DNA from: Bradyrhizobium sp. CB3481
GTDB lineage: Bacteria; Pseudomonadota; Alphaproteobacteria; Rhizobiales; Xanthobacteraceae
Direction: 5' to 3'
Length of the DNA stretch: 64,000 nucleotides
Assembly (NCBI RefSeq): GCF_029714305.1
Contig: NZ_CP121647.1
Location: 806,001-870,000, forward strand
The notes under the pieces: generated by a model
What the model saw: only the letters and a program-made list of their open reading frames with translations
The model's database searches: none
What the model was told of the DNA's origin: nothing
Made by a program: the position numbers and the translations under genes
Shown here: piece after piece, positions 8,397-16,744 of the stretch
How positions within the stretch are numbered: position 1 is the stretch's first letter
Layout of the letters: each line of letters opens with the position of its first letter

Positions 8397-9067
8397 CCGC
8401 CTCTGCCAATACCCACCTCGTCATCGCCGATGACCATCCGCTGTTCCGCGACGCGTTGCGGCAGGCGGTGGCGAGCGTCTTGGCGTCGGCCACCGTCAGC
8501 GAGGCCGGATCGTTCGAGGACCTCACTGCGCTCTTGGAGCGGGATTCCGACGTCGACCTGATCCTGCTTGACCTCACCATGCCCGGGATTTCGGGCTTTT
8601 CGGGCCTGATCTATCTGCGCGCGCAATATCCGGCGATCCCGGTGGTGATCGTATCAGCCAGCGACGATGCCGGCACCATCCGCCGCTCGCTAGATTTCGG
8701 CGCCTCGGGTTTCATCCCCAAACGCTTCGGCGTCGATACGCTGCGCGATGCCATCATGAAGGTGATGGAGGGCGACGTCTGGGTTCCGCCGGATACCGAC
8801 CTTTCGTCGGCCGACGATCCTGATATGGCGCGGCTGCGCGACCGCCTGGTCACGCTGACCCCGCAGCAGGTGCGGGTGCTGATGATGCTGTCGGAGGGCC
8901 TGCTCAACAAGCAGATCGCCTATGAGCTCGGGGTTTCCGAGGCGACCATCAAGGCGCATGTCTCGGCGATCCTGCAGAAGCTCGGCGTCGAAAGCCGCAC
9001 CCAAGCCGTGATCGCCGCCGCCAAGATCTCCGGCGGCCAGTGGCGCCAGGGCACGCCGACGGGGTGA
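8393..9067 (+). CDS. LuxR/NarL-type response regulator, CrbR-like
   Basis: This 224-residue two-component response regulator has an N-terminal receiver with the phospho-Asp in LILLDLTMPG (about residue 60) and the acidic pair in IADDHP. The C-terminal LuxR-type helix-turn-helix has LTPQQVRVLMMLSEGLLNKQIAYELG and ends in a KAHVSAILQKLGV recognition region. An SLC5-fused hybrid kinase lies about 2.4 kb downstream; in Vibrio and Pseudomonas such a kinase (CrbS) works with a LuxR-type regulator (CrbR) to switch on acetate use. I start at the ATG overlapped by the leader stop; a TTG three codons earlier is possible. Confidence 0.88.
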   Translation: MTASANTHLVIADDHPLFRDALRQAVASVLASATVSEAGSFEDLTALLERDSDVDLILLDLTMPGISGFSGLIYLRAQYPAIPVVIVSASDDAGTIRRSLDFGASGFIPKRFGVDTLRDAIMKVMEGDVWVPPDTDLSSADDPDMARLRDRLVTLTPQQVRVLMMLSEGLLNKQIAYELGVSEATIKAHVSAILQKLGVESRTQAVIAAAKISGGQWRQGTPTG

Positions 9068-9075
9068 ATCAGAGA

Positions 9076-9747
9076 ATGTCCGGCTCCGGAAGGGCGCTGC
9101 TGTTCGACATCGACGGCACGCTGGCCGATACCGACGCGCTGCATCTGGAAGCGTTCAATCAGGTATTCGCGCCTCATGGTCACGTCTTCGATCGCGCCCG
9201 CGCCTCGAAGGAGTTGATGGGCTTTTCCAATATTTCGATCAGCGAACGGTTTCTGCCGGGCCATCCGCCGGAGCGCCAGGCCGCCATCATGGCGGAGAAG
9301 GAAGAAGCGTTTCGCACGCTGGCGTCCGGGCAGATCAAGCCGCTGGCCGGCCTGATGCGGCTGCTTGACCGTGCGGATCGCGCCGGCGTTCCGATGGTGG
9401 CGGTGACCAACGCGCCGCGGCTCAACGCTGAAATGATGCTGTCCGGACTTGGCATCATGCAGCGCTTCAAGGCCGTCATCATCGGCGACGAGCTTGCGCA
9501 CGGCAAGCCGCACCCGCTGCCCTATCTGGAGGGTCTGCGGGCGGCCAGTGCCGCCCCCGGGCGCTCGCTCGCCTTCGAGGATTCCCGCTCCGGCGTGCAG
9601 GCCGCCTCCGCCGCGGGCATCGCAACGATCGGCATGCGGACGAGCCTTGGCCATGACGACCTAGTGGCGGCAGGCGCGATCTCCACGGCCGAAAGTTTTG
9701 ACGATCCGGAACTGGTCAGGCGGGTCGCGCGGACGATGGATTGGTGA
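9076..9747 (+). CDS. HAD-superfamily hydrolase, beta-phosphoglucomutase/phosphatase type
   Basis: This 223-residue protein carries all HAD motifs: motif I DIDGTLADTD with the nucleophile Asp, motif II VTNAPR, motif III GKPHP and motif IV FEDSRSGV. The helical cap sits after motif I, as in subfamily I phosphatases such as Gph/CbbY. It starts 8 bases after the response regulator stop, so the two probably share a transcript. The substrate is not readable from sequence; a sugar phosphate or phosphoglycolate is usual for this type. Confidence 0.87.
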   Translation: MSGSGRALLFDIDGTLADTDALHLEAFNQVFAPHGHVFDRARASKELMGFSNISISERFLPGHPPERQAAIMAEKEEAFRTLASGQIKPLAGLMRLLDRADRAGVPMVAVTNAPRLNAEMMLSGLGIMQRFKAVIIGDELAHGKPHPLPYLEGLRAASAAPGRSLAFEDSRSGVQAASAAGIATIGMRTSLGHDDLVAAGAISTAESFDDPELVRRVARTMDW

Positions 9748-9766
9748 GGACGTCGCCGCCGCGCGG

Positions 9767-9985
9767 CTATCGCCGCCCGATCCGGTACGCGCAGCGAGGG
9801 GCGCCAGCGAGGATATGATCGATGCGCTCGACGGTGACGTCGCTCCCCAGCACGGCGCGGAAAACTTCGAGCTCCGAGCGGCAGAGGCCCTGGCAAAGCG
9901 GCCGCCGCGGCGCAGATCGGGCAGTGATTCTCGATTAACAGGAAGCTGTCCAGCGTATCTTTGGCGACGCTCGCCATGTAGCTAT
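9767..9985 (-). pseudogene. truncated, frameshifted remnant of an ArsR/SufR-like iron-sulfur regulator
   Basis: Read on the minus strand, this encodes the C-terminal cysteine domain of a COG2345/SufR-like winged-helix regulator: MASVAKDTLDSFLLIENHCP, ICAAAAA, then after a one-base shift at GCTTTGCC the frame continues CQGLCRSELEVFRAVLG, HILAGAPRCAYRIGRR and a stop at 9767-9769. The N-terminal DNA-binding domain (about 150 residues) is missing; the sequence upstream on this strand runs straight into the divergent MFS gene and shows no homology. The remaining Cys pattern (HCPIC, CQGLC, RCAYRI) is intact apart from the shift. This is a dead regulator, probably once controlling the neighbouring exporter. 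Confidence 0.75.
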
Positions 9986-10034
9986 CTAGAACCCGGCCGT
10001 CCCGCATTGGCAACGCCCGGAGGGAGGCCCCGAC

Positions 10035-11438
10035 ATGGAGCAGGACTCGACCCGGCAAGGATGGCGATCGCTGCTCAGACCGGAATGGATTCCGATACTC
10101 GCCATTCTGCTTGGCGGGGTGTTGCTGCAATCCATGAACGTGTTGATGCTGACGACGGTGCTGCCGTCCATCGTCGGCGAGCTCGGTGGCGTCGCCATGT
10201 TGAGTTGGCCGACCACGGCCTATCTTGCCTGCTCCATCGTCGCCGCAAGTTGTGCCGGTGTGCTTGCGACCGCAATCGGCTCCCGAACGGTTTATTGCGC
10301 GGGCGTCGCGATATTCTGCGTCGGCGCCGTGCTGTGCTCGCTGGCCCCGGCGATGGGGTGGATCGTTGTCGGCAGGCTCATTCAGGGATTCGGCGGCGGA
10401 CTGGAGGCTGCCGTCGCCTACGTGCTGGTCCGCGGAACGTTTCCGGAGCAGGTCTGGTCACGGACGATCGCGCTGATGTCGACGAGCTGGAGCATGTCGG
10501 TTCTGATCGGCCCTCTCGTCGGCGGCGTGTTCGCTCATTTTGGCAGCTGGCGCGGCGCCTTTGTCGCGACTGCCGCTGTCGCCGTCATCCTGGCCGTGAG
10601 CGCCTTCTTCATATTGCCGTCGGGGACGGCTGACAGGAAGTCTCCCCTGCGCGTGCCCGCCGGACGGGTTGCCCTGATTTGCCTTGCGATTGCCGCAACG
10701 TCCGCCGCGTCTGTCGTGGCGGCGCCGCTTGCAAAGTTGGGACTGATCGTCGCGGCGATCGTCTCGCTCGTGGTGATGTTGCGGCTCGACCGTTCGTCAA
10801 CGACCCGGCTCTTGCCGAGCGACGCGTTTTCATGGCGCACACGGACGGGCGTCGGGCTATGGCTTGCGCTGCTGCTCTGCATCACCTTCAGCCCGCTTCA
10901 GATTTACGTGCCCATCTTCCTGCAGCGGCTGCATGGTTTCGATCCGCTCTCGGCCGGCTTTGCCGTCGCCAGCGCCTCGATGGCGTGGACCATCGCGTCG
11001 TTGGCAACCGCCGGGGTGTCGGTCGTCTGGCCGGATCGATTGGTATTGACCGGGCCTACGACCATGGCACTGAGTCTGGCAGCCATCGCGCTTCTCGCGC
11101 CGCACACCTCGGCATCCGCCTTCCTGCTGGTCCCGGCGATTGCCGCGCTGGGGGCGGGTATCGGCCAGTGCTGGCCCTTCGTCGCACACCGGATCATGGA
11201 CAGCGCAGCGGCAGGCGACGAGGTCGTCGCGGCCTCGTCGGTCCCCACCGTGCAGCAGATGGGCTTTGCATTCGGCGCAGCGATAGCGGGACTGATCGCA
11301 AACGCCAGCGGACTATCGGCTGCGATTCCGGACAAGGGAATGGCGAACGCCGCTTTCTGGGTGCCGGCGAGCTTTGTAGCGTCGGCCATGCTGACGTTCC
11401 TGACCGGCCTGCGGTTGCGCTCCTTGCGCAAGGATTGA
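10035..11438 (+). CDS. MFS transporter, DHA2/EmrB-like drug-type exporter
   Basis: This 467-residue membrane protein has about 12-14 hydrophobic helices. The exporter signatures are visible: LTTVLPSIVGELGG in helix 1, GRLIQGFGGGLEAAVAYVLV at the motif B region and the motif-C-like SVLIGPLVGGVFAHFGSWR. The first 20 residues are polar. The ATG follows GGAGGGAGGCC. The gene abuts the remnant of a cysteine-type regulator on the other strand, which was probably its divergent repressor. No substrate can be assigned. Confidence 0.85.
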   Translation: MEQDSTRQGWRSLLRPEWIPILAILLGGVLLQSMNVLMLTTVLPSIVGELGGVAMLSWPTTAYLACSIVAASCAGVLATAIGSRTVYCAGVAIFCVGAVLCSLAPAMGWIVVGRLIQGFGGGLEAAVAYVLVRGTFPEQVWSRTIALMSTSWSMSVLIGPLVGGVFAHFGSWRGAFVATAAVAVILAVSAFFILPSGTADRKSPLRVPAGRVALICLAIAATSAASVVAAPLAKLGLIVAAIVSLVVMLRLDRSSTTRLLPSDAFSWRTRTGVGLWLALLLCITFSPLQIYVPIFLQRLHGFDPLSAGFAVASASMAWTIASLATAGVSVVWPDRLVLTGPTTMALSLAAIALLAPHTSASAFLLVPAIAALGAGIGQCWPFVAHRIMDSAAAGDEVVAASSVPTVQQMGFAFGAAIAGLIANASGLSAAIPDKGMANAAFWVPASFVASAMLTFLTGLRLRSLRKD

Positions 11439-11483
11439 GTTTGTCTCACCGCCCAGCCACCGGCGAATATCGCAAGGAACCGC

Positions 11484-14400
11484 CTACTCCGCCGCCACCA
11501 CCTGCTGGGCGCGCCACTGGCCGAGCAGGGCGCGGAGCGAGGCCGGCTTCACCGGCTTGTTGAGGATCGCGATGTTTTCATCGCGGGCGGCGGCGCGGAC
11601 GTTCGGGCTGCGGTCGGCGGTGATCAGGATCGCCGGAATGTTGTCGCCGAAGCGGCGGCGGATTTCGCGGATCGCGGCGACGCCGTTGCCGCGGTCGAGG
11701 TGATAGTCGACCAGAAGGCCGGTCACGTCGTTGCCGGACGATTCGATCGCGGCGATCGCGGCGTCCGGATCGGCCACCGCGATCACTTCGGCATTCCAAG
11801 CCTTCAGCAGCGTCTTCATGCCGTCGAGGATCGCCGGGTCGTTTTCGATGCAGACGATCAGGGCGCCGCTCATCGGCGTCTTCGATAGCGGCGTCGCGCT
11901 GGTGACGGCCGCGGTGTGATTGATGGCTTTCGCGATTGGCACCGTCACAGAGAATACCGAGCCGCCGCTGGCATTGGCGTCGATCGCTATGCCGTGCTTG
12001 AGCACCCGCGCCAGGCGCTCGACGATGGACAGACCCAGGCCGAGGCCGCGCGCGATCCGCGCGCCCTGCTCGAGGCGGTGGAATTCCTTGAAGATCTCGC
12101 CGCGCTTGGCCACGGGAATGCCGACGCCGGTGTCGTAGACCCCGATGCGAAGCGACTGGCCCTGGCGGCGGCAGCCGACCAGCACGCGCCCGCGCGGGGT
12201 ATATTTGATGGCATTCGAAATGAAGTTCTGCAGCAGCCGGCGCAGCAGCAGGCGATCGGATTCCACCGGCAGCGAGCAGGGGACGAAGGTCAGCTTTAGC
12301 CCCTTGGCGCGTGCGATCGGGGCAAACTCGATCTCCAGCGAGCGCATCAGATCGGCCATCTTGAAGCTGGTGATCGCCGTCGTCATCGCGCCGGCATCGA
12401 GCCGCGAGATGTCGAGCAGCGCGCCGAGGATTTCCTCGATCGCCTCCAGCGAATCGTCGATGTTCTCGACCAGCCGCGAATCCTCGCCGCCGTTCTGCCG
12501 CTCGACCAGGCTGGTCACATAGAGCCGCGCCGCGTTCAGCGGCTGCAGGATGTCGTGGCTGGCGGCGGCCAGGAAGCGCGTCTTCGAGATGTTGGCGTCC
12601 TCGGCCGTGCTCTTGGCCTGCGCCAGCTCGGAATTGAGGCGGGTCAGCTCCTCGGTACGGTCGCGCACGCGCTTTTCCAGCGTCGCATTGGCGCGTTCCA
12701 GCGCTTCGGCGGCTTCGAAGCTCGGCGTCACGTCGGAAAAGGTGACGACGAAGCCGCCGCCCGGCATCCGGTTGGAGCGCACCTCGATCACCATGTGGCG
12801 GTCGGGCAGGCGCTCCAGATAGGGCTCGCCCTCGGTGGTGTAGGCTTCAAGCCGCCGGGCCAGCAGCGTATCGGGATCGCCGGCACCGGTGGCGCTGACC
12901 GCGCCCATGAATTCGAGGATCTCCTGCAGGGGAATGCCGAGCTGCACCAGATGCGGCGGCAGTGCGAGAATTTCGCCGAACTGGCGATTCGAGCAGATCA
13001 GCTGCAGGTCGGCGTCGAACACAGCAATGCCCTGCCGCACATGGTTGAGCGCGGTCTGCAGGATCTCGCGGTTGAAATGCAGCGCGGCGTGGGATTCGTC
13101 GAGTAGCTTCAGCGCGGCCTTGGCCGAGACGGTGCGCTTGCGCAGGAGCAGCGACATCACGAGGCGCGAGGACGCCGCGCCGATCGAGGAGGCGATCAGG
13201 CGCTCGGCGTATTGCAGCAGCTCGAAATCGGCCGGCGCGGCCGGATCGAGATGGCCGGGATGTCCGGCGGCAAAGCTGTCGAATTCCTGCGCCGCGCGCT
13301 CGGGGCCGAGATATTGCGCCACCGTGCTCTGGATGTCCTGCACCGTCACCGTGGTGCGCCAGCGCCGCAGGTTCGGGGCAATCGGCGTCAGGGTGTTCGG
13401 CACGAACAGGTCCGCCTGCAGCCGCTCGATCGAGGACGGCTGGCGCGCGATCGACATCAGCACATAGGTCAGGATGTTGAGCGAGAGCGACCAGAACACG
13501 CCGTGCATCAAAGGCGGCAGGTCGGTGCCGAGCAGCGCCTGCGGACGCAGCGCCACGATGCCGAACGGCCCTTGCTGCAGCAGCAGAAGGCCGGCCGGAC
13601 TGCCTTCCAGGAAACTCGGCAGGAACAGCGTGTAGGCCCACACCGCGATGCCGACCAGCATGCCGCCCATCGCCCCGCGCGCCGTGCCGTGCCGCCACAA
13701 CAGGCCGCCGAAGAAGGCCGGCGCGAGCTGCGTGAGGGCGGCGAACGACAGCAGGCCGATCGCCGCGAGCTGGGTGTTGCCGAGCGCACGATAATAGAAA
13801 TACGCCATCAGCATGATGGCGAAGATGGCAAAGCGCCGGATGCGCAGCAGGAAGTAGCCGAAATCCTTGCTGCTGTCGCGCGCGGTCGGGCTGCCCTGCA
13901 GCACCATCGGCAGCACGATATCGTTGGAGACCATGATCGAGAGGGCGACGCATTCCACGATCACCATCGCGGTCGCCGCCGACAGGCCGCCGACGAACAC
14001 GGCGATGCTGAGCAGCGCGGCATTGGCCTCGATCGGCAGCGCCAGCACATACATGTCGCTGTCGACGGCGCCGAACGGGAAGGTGACGAGGCCGGCGATC
14101 GCGATCGGAATCACGAACAGGTTGATCGCGACCAGATAGAGCGGAAACAGCCAGCGCGCGCGGCGCACCTCCTCGGGGCTGGAATTCTCGACCACGCTGA
14201 CGTGGAACTGGCGCGGCAGCAGCATGATCGCGCAGAACGAGAGCAGCGTCATGGTCAGGAAATTGCCGATCGACGGCACGTAGCTGATGGCGCGCACCGC
14301 CTCGGGCGTCTTCATGGCGCGCTCGATCAGTTCGACCGGCGAGAACATCCAGAAGGTGACGAAGGCGCCGGCGGCGAGGAAGGCCACCAGCTTGACGATG

Positions 14401-14993
14401 GATTCGGTCGCGACAGCCAGCATCAGGCCGTGCTGGTGCTCGGTGGCGTCGGTCTGGCGGGTGCCGAACAGCACCGCGAAGGCGGCCATCGCCAGCGTCA
14501 CCACCAGTGCAATGTCGCCGATGATCGGGATCGAGGAGAACAGCTTGTCCTCGCTCAGGATCGTTTCGAGAGACGACGCCACCGCCTTGAGCTGCAGCGC
14601 GATATAGGGCACCGAGCCGATGATCGCGATGACAGCCACGGTGGCGGCAACCGCCTGGCTCTTGCCGTAGCGCGCCGCGATGAAGTCGGCGATCGAGGTG
14701 ATGTTCTGCGACTTGGCGAGCTGGATCACCCGCCGGAGCAGCGGCGTGCACAGCCCGATCATCAGGATCGGGCCGACATAGATGGCGAGGAAATCGACGC
14801 TGGTGCGGGTGGCGAAGCCGACCGAGCCGAAGAAGGTCCAGGAGGTGCAGTAGATCGCCAGCGACAGCGGATAGATCATCATGCTGGCGCGGCCGCGCTG
14901 GCTCGGCGACAGCCGGTCGCCATAGCTGGCGACACCGAACAACAGTCCGATATAGGCGAACGCGGCGGCGATTACGCCCCAATCGTGCAGCAT
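11484..14993 (-). CDS. hybrid sensor kinase with SLC5 (PutP-like) sensor, STAC and PAS domains; CrbS-like
   Basis: This 1169-residue protein has, in order, an SLC5 sodium/solute symporter-like membrane domain (about residues 1-500, a dozen or more helices), a STAC-type linker (about 525-625), a PAS domain (about 640-760), a coiled coil, HisKA with phospho-acceptor His813 in AASHDILQPL, HATPase (N-box NFISNAIKY, G1 box YDTGVGIP) and a C-terminal receiver with Asp1096 in LLVDYHLD and Lys in LNKPVKP. This is the architecture of CrbS, which senses acetate-related flux and regulates acetyl-CoA synthetase through CrbR. I start at MLHDWG, which has GGAGGA 10 bases upstream. The matching CrbR-like regulator is at 8393. 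Confidence 0.9.
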   Translation of the reverse strand: MLHDWGVIAAAFAYIGLLFGVASYGDRLSPSQRGRASMMIYPLSLAIYCTSWTFFGSVGFATRTSVDFLAIYVGPILMIGLCTPLLRRVIQLAKSQNITSIADFIAARYGKSQAVAATVAVIAIIGSVPYIALQLKAVASSLETILSEDKLFSSIPIIGDIALVVTLAMAAFAVLFGTRQTDATEHQHGLMLAVATESIVKLVAFLAAGAFVTFWMFSPVELIERAMKTPEAVRAISYVPSIGNFLTMTLLSFCAIMLLPRQFHVSVVENSSPEEVRRARWLFPLYLVAINLFVIPIAIAGLVTFPFGAVDSDMYVLALPIEANAALLSIAVFVGGLSAATAMVIVECVALSIMVSNDIVLPMVLQGSPTARDSSKDFGYFLLRIRRFAIFAIMLMAYFYYRALGNTQLAAIGLLSFAALTQLAPAFFGGLLWRHGTARGAMGGMLVGIAVWAYTLFLPSFLEGSPAGLLLLQQGPFGIVALRPQALLGTDLPPLMHGVFWSLSLNILTYVLMSIARQPSSIERLQADLFVPNTLTPIAPNLRRWRTTVTVQDIQSTVAQYLGPERAAQEFDSFAAGHPGHLDPAAPADFELLQYAERLIASSIGAASSRLVMSLLLRKRTVSAKAALKLLDESHAALHFNREILQTALNHVRQGIAVFDADLQLICSNRQFGEILALPPHLVQLGIPLQEILEFMGAVSATGAGDPDTLLARRLEAYTTEGEPYLERLPDRHMVIEVRSNRMPGGGFVVTFSDVTPSFEAAEALERANATLEKRVRDRTEELTRLNSELAQAKSTAEDANISKTRFLAAASHDILQPLNAARLYVTSLVERQNGGEDSRLVENIDDSLEAIEEILGALLDISRLDAGAMTTAITSFKMADLMRSLEIEFAPIARAKGLKLTFVPCSLPVESDRLLLRRLLQNFISNAIKYTPRGRVLVGCRRQGQSLRIGVYDTGVGIPVAKRGEIFKEFHRLEQGARIARGLGLGLSIVERLARVLKHGIAIDANASGGSVFSVTVPIAKAINHTAAVTSATPLSKTPMSGALIVCIENDPAILDGMKTLLKAWNAEVIAVADPDAAIAAIESSGNDVTGLLVDYHLDRGNGVAAIREIRRRFGDNIPAILITADRSPNVRAAARDENIAILNKPVKPASLRALLGQWRAQQVVAAE

Positions 14994-15094
14994 CGCTCTC
15001 GGGTCCTCCTCTCCCGTCACTTGATGCGGACGTGCTTCTTCATGCCGGCCGGAAGCGTGCGGGCGCCGTGGCCGGAACAGGGAATATAAACACT

Positions 15095-15125
15095 TTGGGC
15101 CGGCAGCGCATCGCTACCGGCCCAA
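15095..15125 (-). terminator. stem-loop after hemA
   Basis: A 9-bp perfect inverted repeat, TTGGGCCGG/CCGGCCCAA with a 13-base loop, lies 27 bases past the hemA stop. On the minus strand it is followed by a short AT-rich run (AGTGTTTATATT). It probably ends hemA transcription before the kinase gene. Confidence 0.65.
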
Positions 15126-15151
15126 GTCGCGAGGGGTTTGGCGGGATAGGG

Positions 15152-16381
15152 TTACTCGGCCGCCAGCGACTTGCGGTTCAGCTTGAGGCCGAGGCGGTCC
15201 CAGACCTGCAGCAGCGCTTCGGCAAGCTGATCGATCAGGCCGTCATCATGGTAGGGCGAGGGCGTGATCCGGAGCCGCTCGGTTCCCTTGGCAACGGTCG
15301 GATAGTTGATCGGCTGGATGTAGATGCCGTGCTCCTCCAGGAGGATATCGGACGCCTGCTTGCACTTCTCGGGATCGCCGACGAACAGCGGCACGATATG
15401 GGTGTCGCTCGACATCACAGGCAGCCCGGCGGCGTTGAGGATCGCCTTGACGCGGGCGGCGCGGTCCTGGTGGCGCTCGCGCTCCCAGTTCGAGGTCTTC
15501 AGATGCCGGATTGCGGCGGTCGCGGCCGAGCAGATTGCCGGCGGCAGCGCTGTCGTGAAGATAAAGCCCGGCGCATAGGAGCGGACCGCGTCGATGATCG
15601 CAGCCTTGCCGGCGATATAGCCGCCGAGGCAGCCGAACGCTTTTGCGAGCGTGCCTTCCACCACGTCGATGCGATGCATGACCCCGTCGCGCTCGGCGAT
15701 GCCGCCGCCGCGCGGGCCGTACATGCCGACCGCATGAACCTCGTCGAGATAGGTCATGGCGCCATATTTCTCGGCGAGATCGCAGATTTTTGCGAGCGGG
15801 GCGACGTCGCCGTCCATGGAATAAAGGCTCTCGCAGACGATCAGCTTGGGCCGGTCGGGGCCTGCCGCAATCAAAAGCTCTTCGAGATGCGCAAGGTCGT
15901 TGTGGCGGAAGATCTGGCGCTCGCAGCCGGCCTGGCGGACGCCTTCGATCATCGAATTGTGGTTGAGCGCGTCAGATAGAATGAGGCAGTTCGGGATCAG
16001 CTTGGCGAGGGTCGAGATGCCGGTCTGGTTCGAGACATAGCCCGAGGTGAACAGCAGCGAGGCTTCCTTGCCGTGCAGATCGGCCAGCTCCTGTTCGAGT
16101 TGCACCAGCGGGTGATGGGTGCCGGCGATGTTGCGGGTGCCGCCGGCGCCGGTGCCGACGCGGGTCGCGGTTTCCACCATGGCGCCGACCACCTTGGGGT
16201 GCTGGCCCATGCCGAGATAGTCGTTGGAGCACCAGATCACGACGTCGCGCTTGCCCTTCGGCGAGTGCCAGACCGCATGCGGAAACCGGCCCGCGATCCG
16301 TTCGAGGTCGGCGAACACGCGGTAGCGCCGCTCGTCATGAAGGGCTTTGAGGGCGGTATCGAAAAATTTGCTGTAATCCAT
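15152..16381 (-). CDS. hemA: 5-aminolevulinate synthase
   Basis: This enzyme condenses glycine and succinyl-CoA to 5-aminolevulinate, the first step of heme (and any tetrapyrrole) synthesis in alphaproteobacteria, using pyridoxal phosphate. The 409-residue product starts MDYSKFFD, the family start; the 41-residue upstream extension is rejected. Landmarks are [27 protein letters not shown], the cofactor-binding region [15 protein letters not shown], and the catalytic lysine in [10 protein letters not shown] FixK/FNR-type box lies 127 bases upstream, which fits the oxygen control known for rhizobial hemA. Confidence 0.96.
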   Translation of the reverse strand: MDYSKFFDTALKALHDERRYRVFADLERIAGRFPHAVWHSPKGKRDVVIWCSNDYLGMGQHPKVVGAMVETATRVGTGAGGTRNIAGTHHPLVQLEQELADLHGKEASLLFTSGYVSNQTGISTLAKLIPNCLILSDALNHNSMIEGVRQAGCERQIFRHNDLAHLEELLIAAGPDRPKLIVCESLYSMDGDVAPLAKICDLAEKYGAMTYLDEVHAVGMYGPRGGGIAERDGVMHRIDVVEGTLAKAFGCLGGYIAGKAAIIDAVRSYAPGFIFTTALPPAICSAATAAIRHLKTSNWERERHQDRAARVKAILNAAGLPVMSSDTHIVPLFVGDPEKCKQASDILLEEHGIYIQPINYPTVAKGTERLRITPSPYHDDGLIDQLAEALLQVWDRLGLKLNRKSLAAE

Positions 16382-16507
16382 CGCAAGACCTGGAACTGAA
16401 CCGGCCGGATTGGCTCGGGCCTTTTTTAGAGCTTTTCCAGCTTTGATGTCTACGCGAAATCCGGCCTTTCGGCGCGCCTCCGGAATGCTACTTAGCTGGC
16501 GCAAATG

Positions 16508-16521
16508 TTGATCGGGATCAA
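16508..16521. promoter_or_regulatory. FixK2/FnrN-type anaerobox upstream of hemA
   Basis: The perfect 14-base palindrome TTGATCGGGATCAA matches the FNR/FixK consensus TTGAT-N4-ATCAA. It is centred about 134 bases before the hemA ATG and about 230 bases before the divergent iron-sulfur gene. FixK-type regulators switch on genes under low oxygen in rhizobia. hemA is the more likely target, but the divergent gene could also respond. Confidence 0.85.
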
Positions 16522-16744
16522 CGTACTAGGCCGGATTTGCGTTCTCGGTATTTGATCGACTGGGCAGCCATGCGCCCAAGCGGCATCCTCCATGCCGATT
16601 GGCTAATGCCGCCGCGCTTGAGGCCAAAACGGTGCCTCGACCGGTCTCATCGTTGACGGGCAGGCTATCCGGTTTCCGCATATGTGTTTGCCCCGTCCTA
16701 AGCTATGGTTCCCTGTCGATGGGCTAATGGCGGAGCCGCAACCG

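Noticed and set aside
9522..10130. A 202-residue minus-strand protein
   Set aside because: The frame is mostly antisense to neighbouring genes; only its middle is a real remnant, and that needs a frameshift to read on.
12847..15089. Long open frames opposite the CrbS-like kinase (including one of about 625 residues on the plus strand)
   Set aside because: They are Arg/His/Asp-rich shadow frames created by high GC at codon third positions and match no family; the kinase frame shows all expected motifs.
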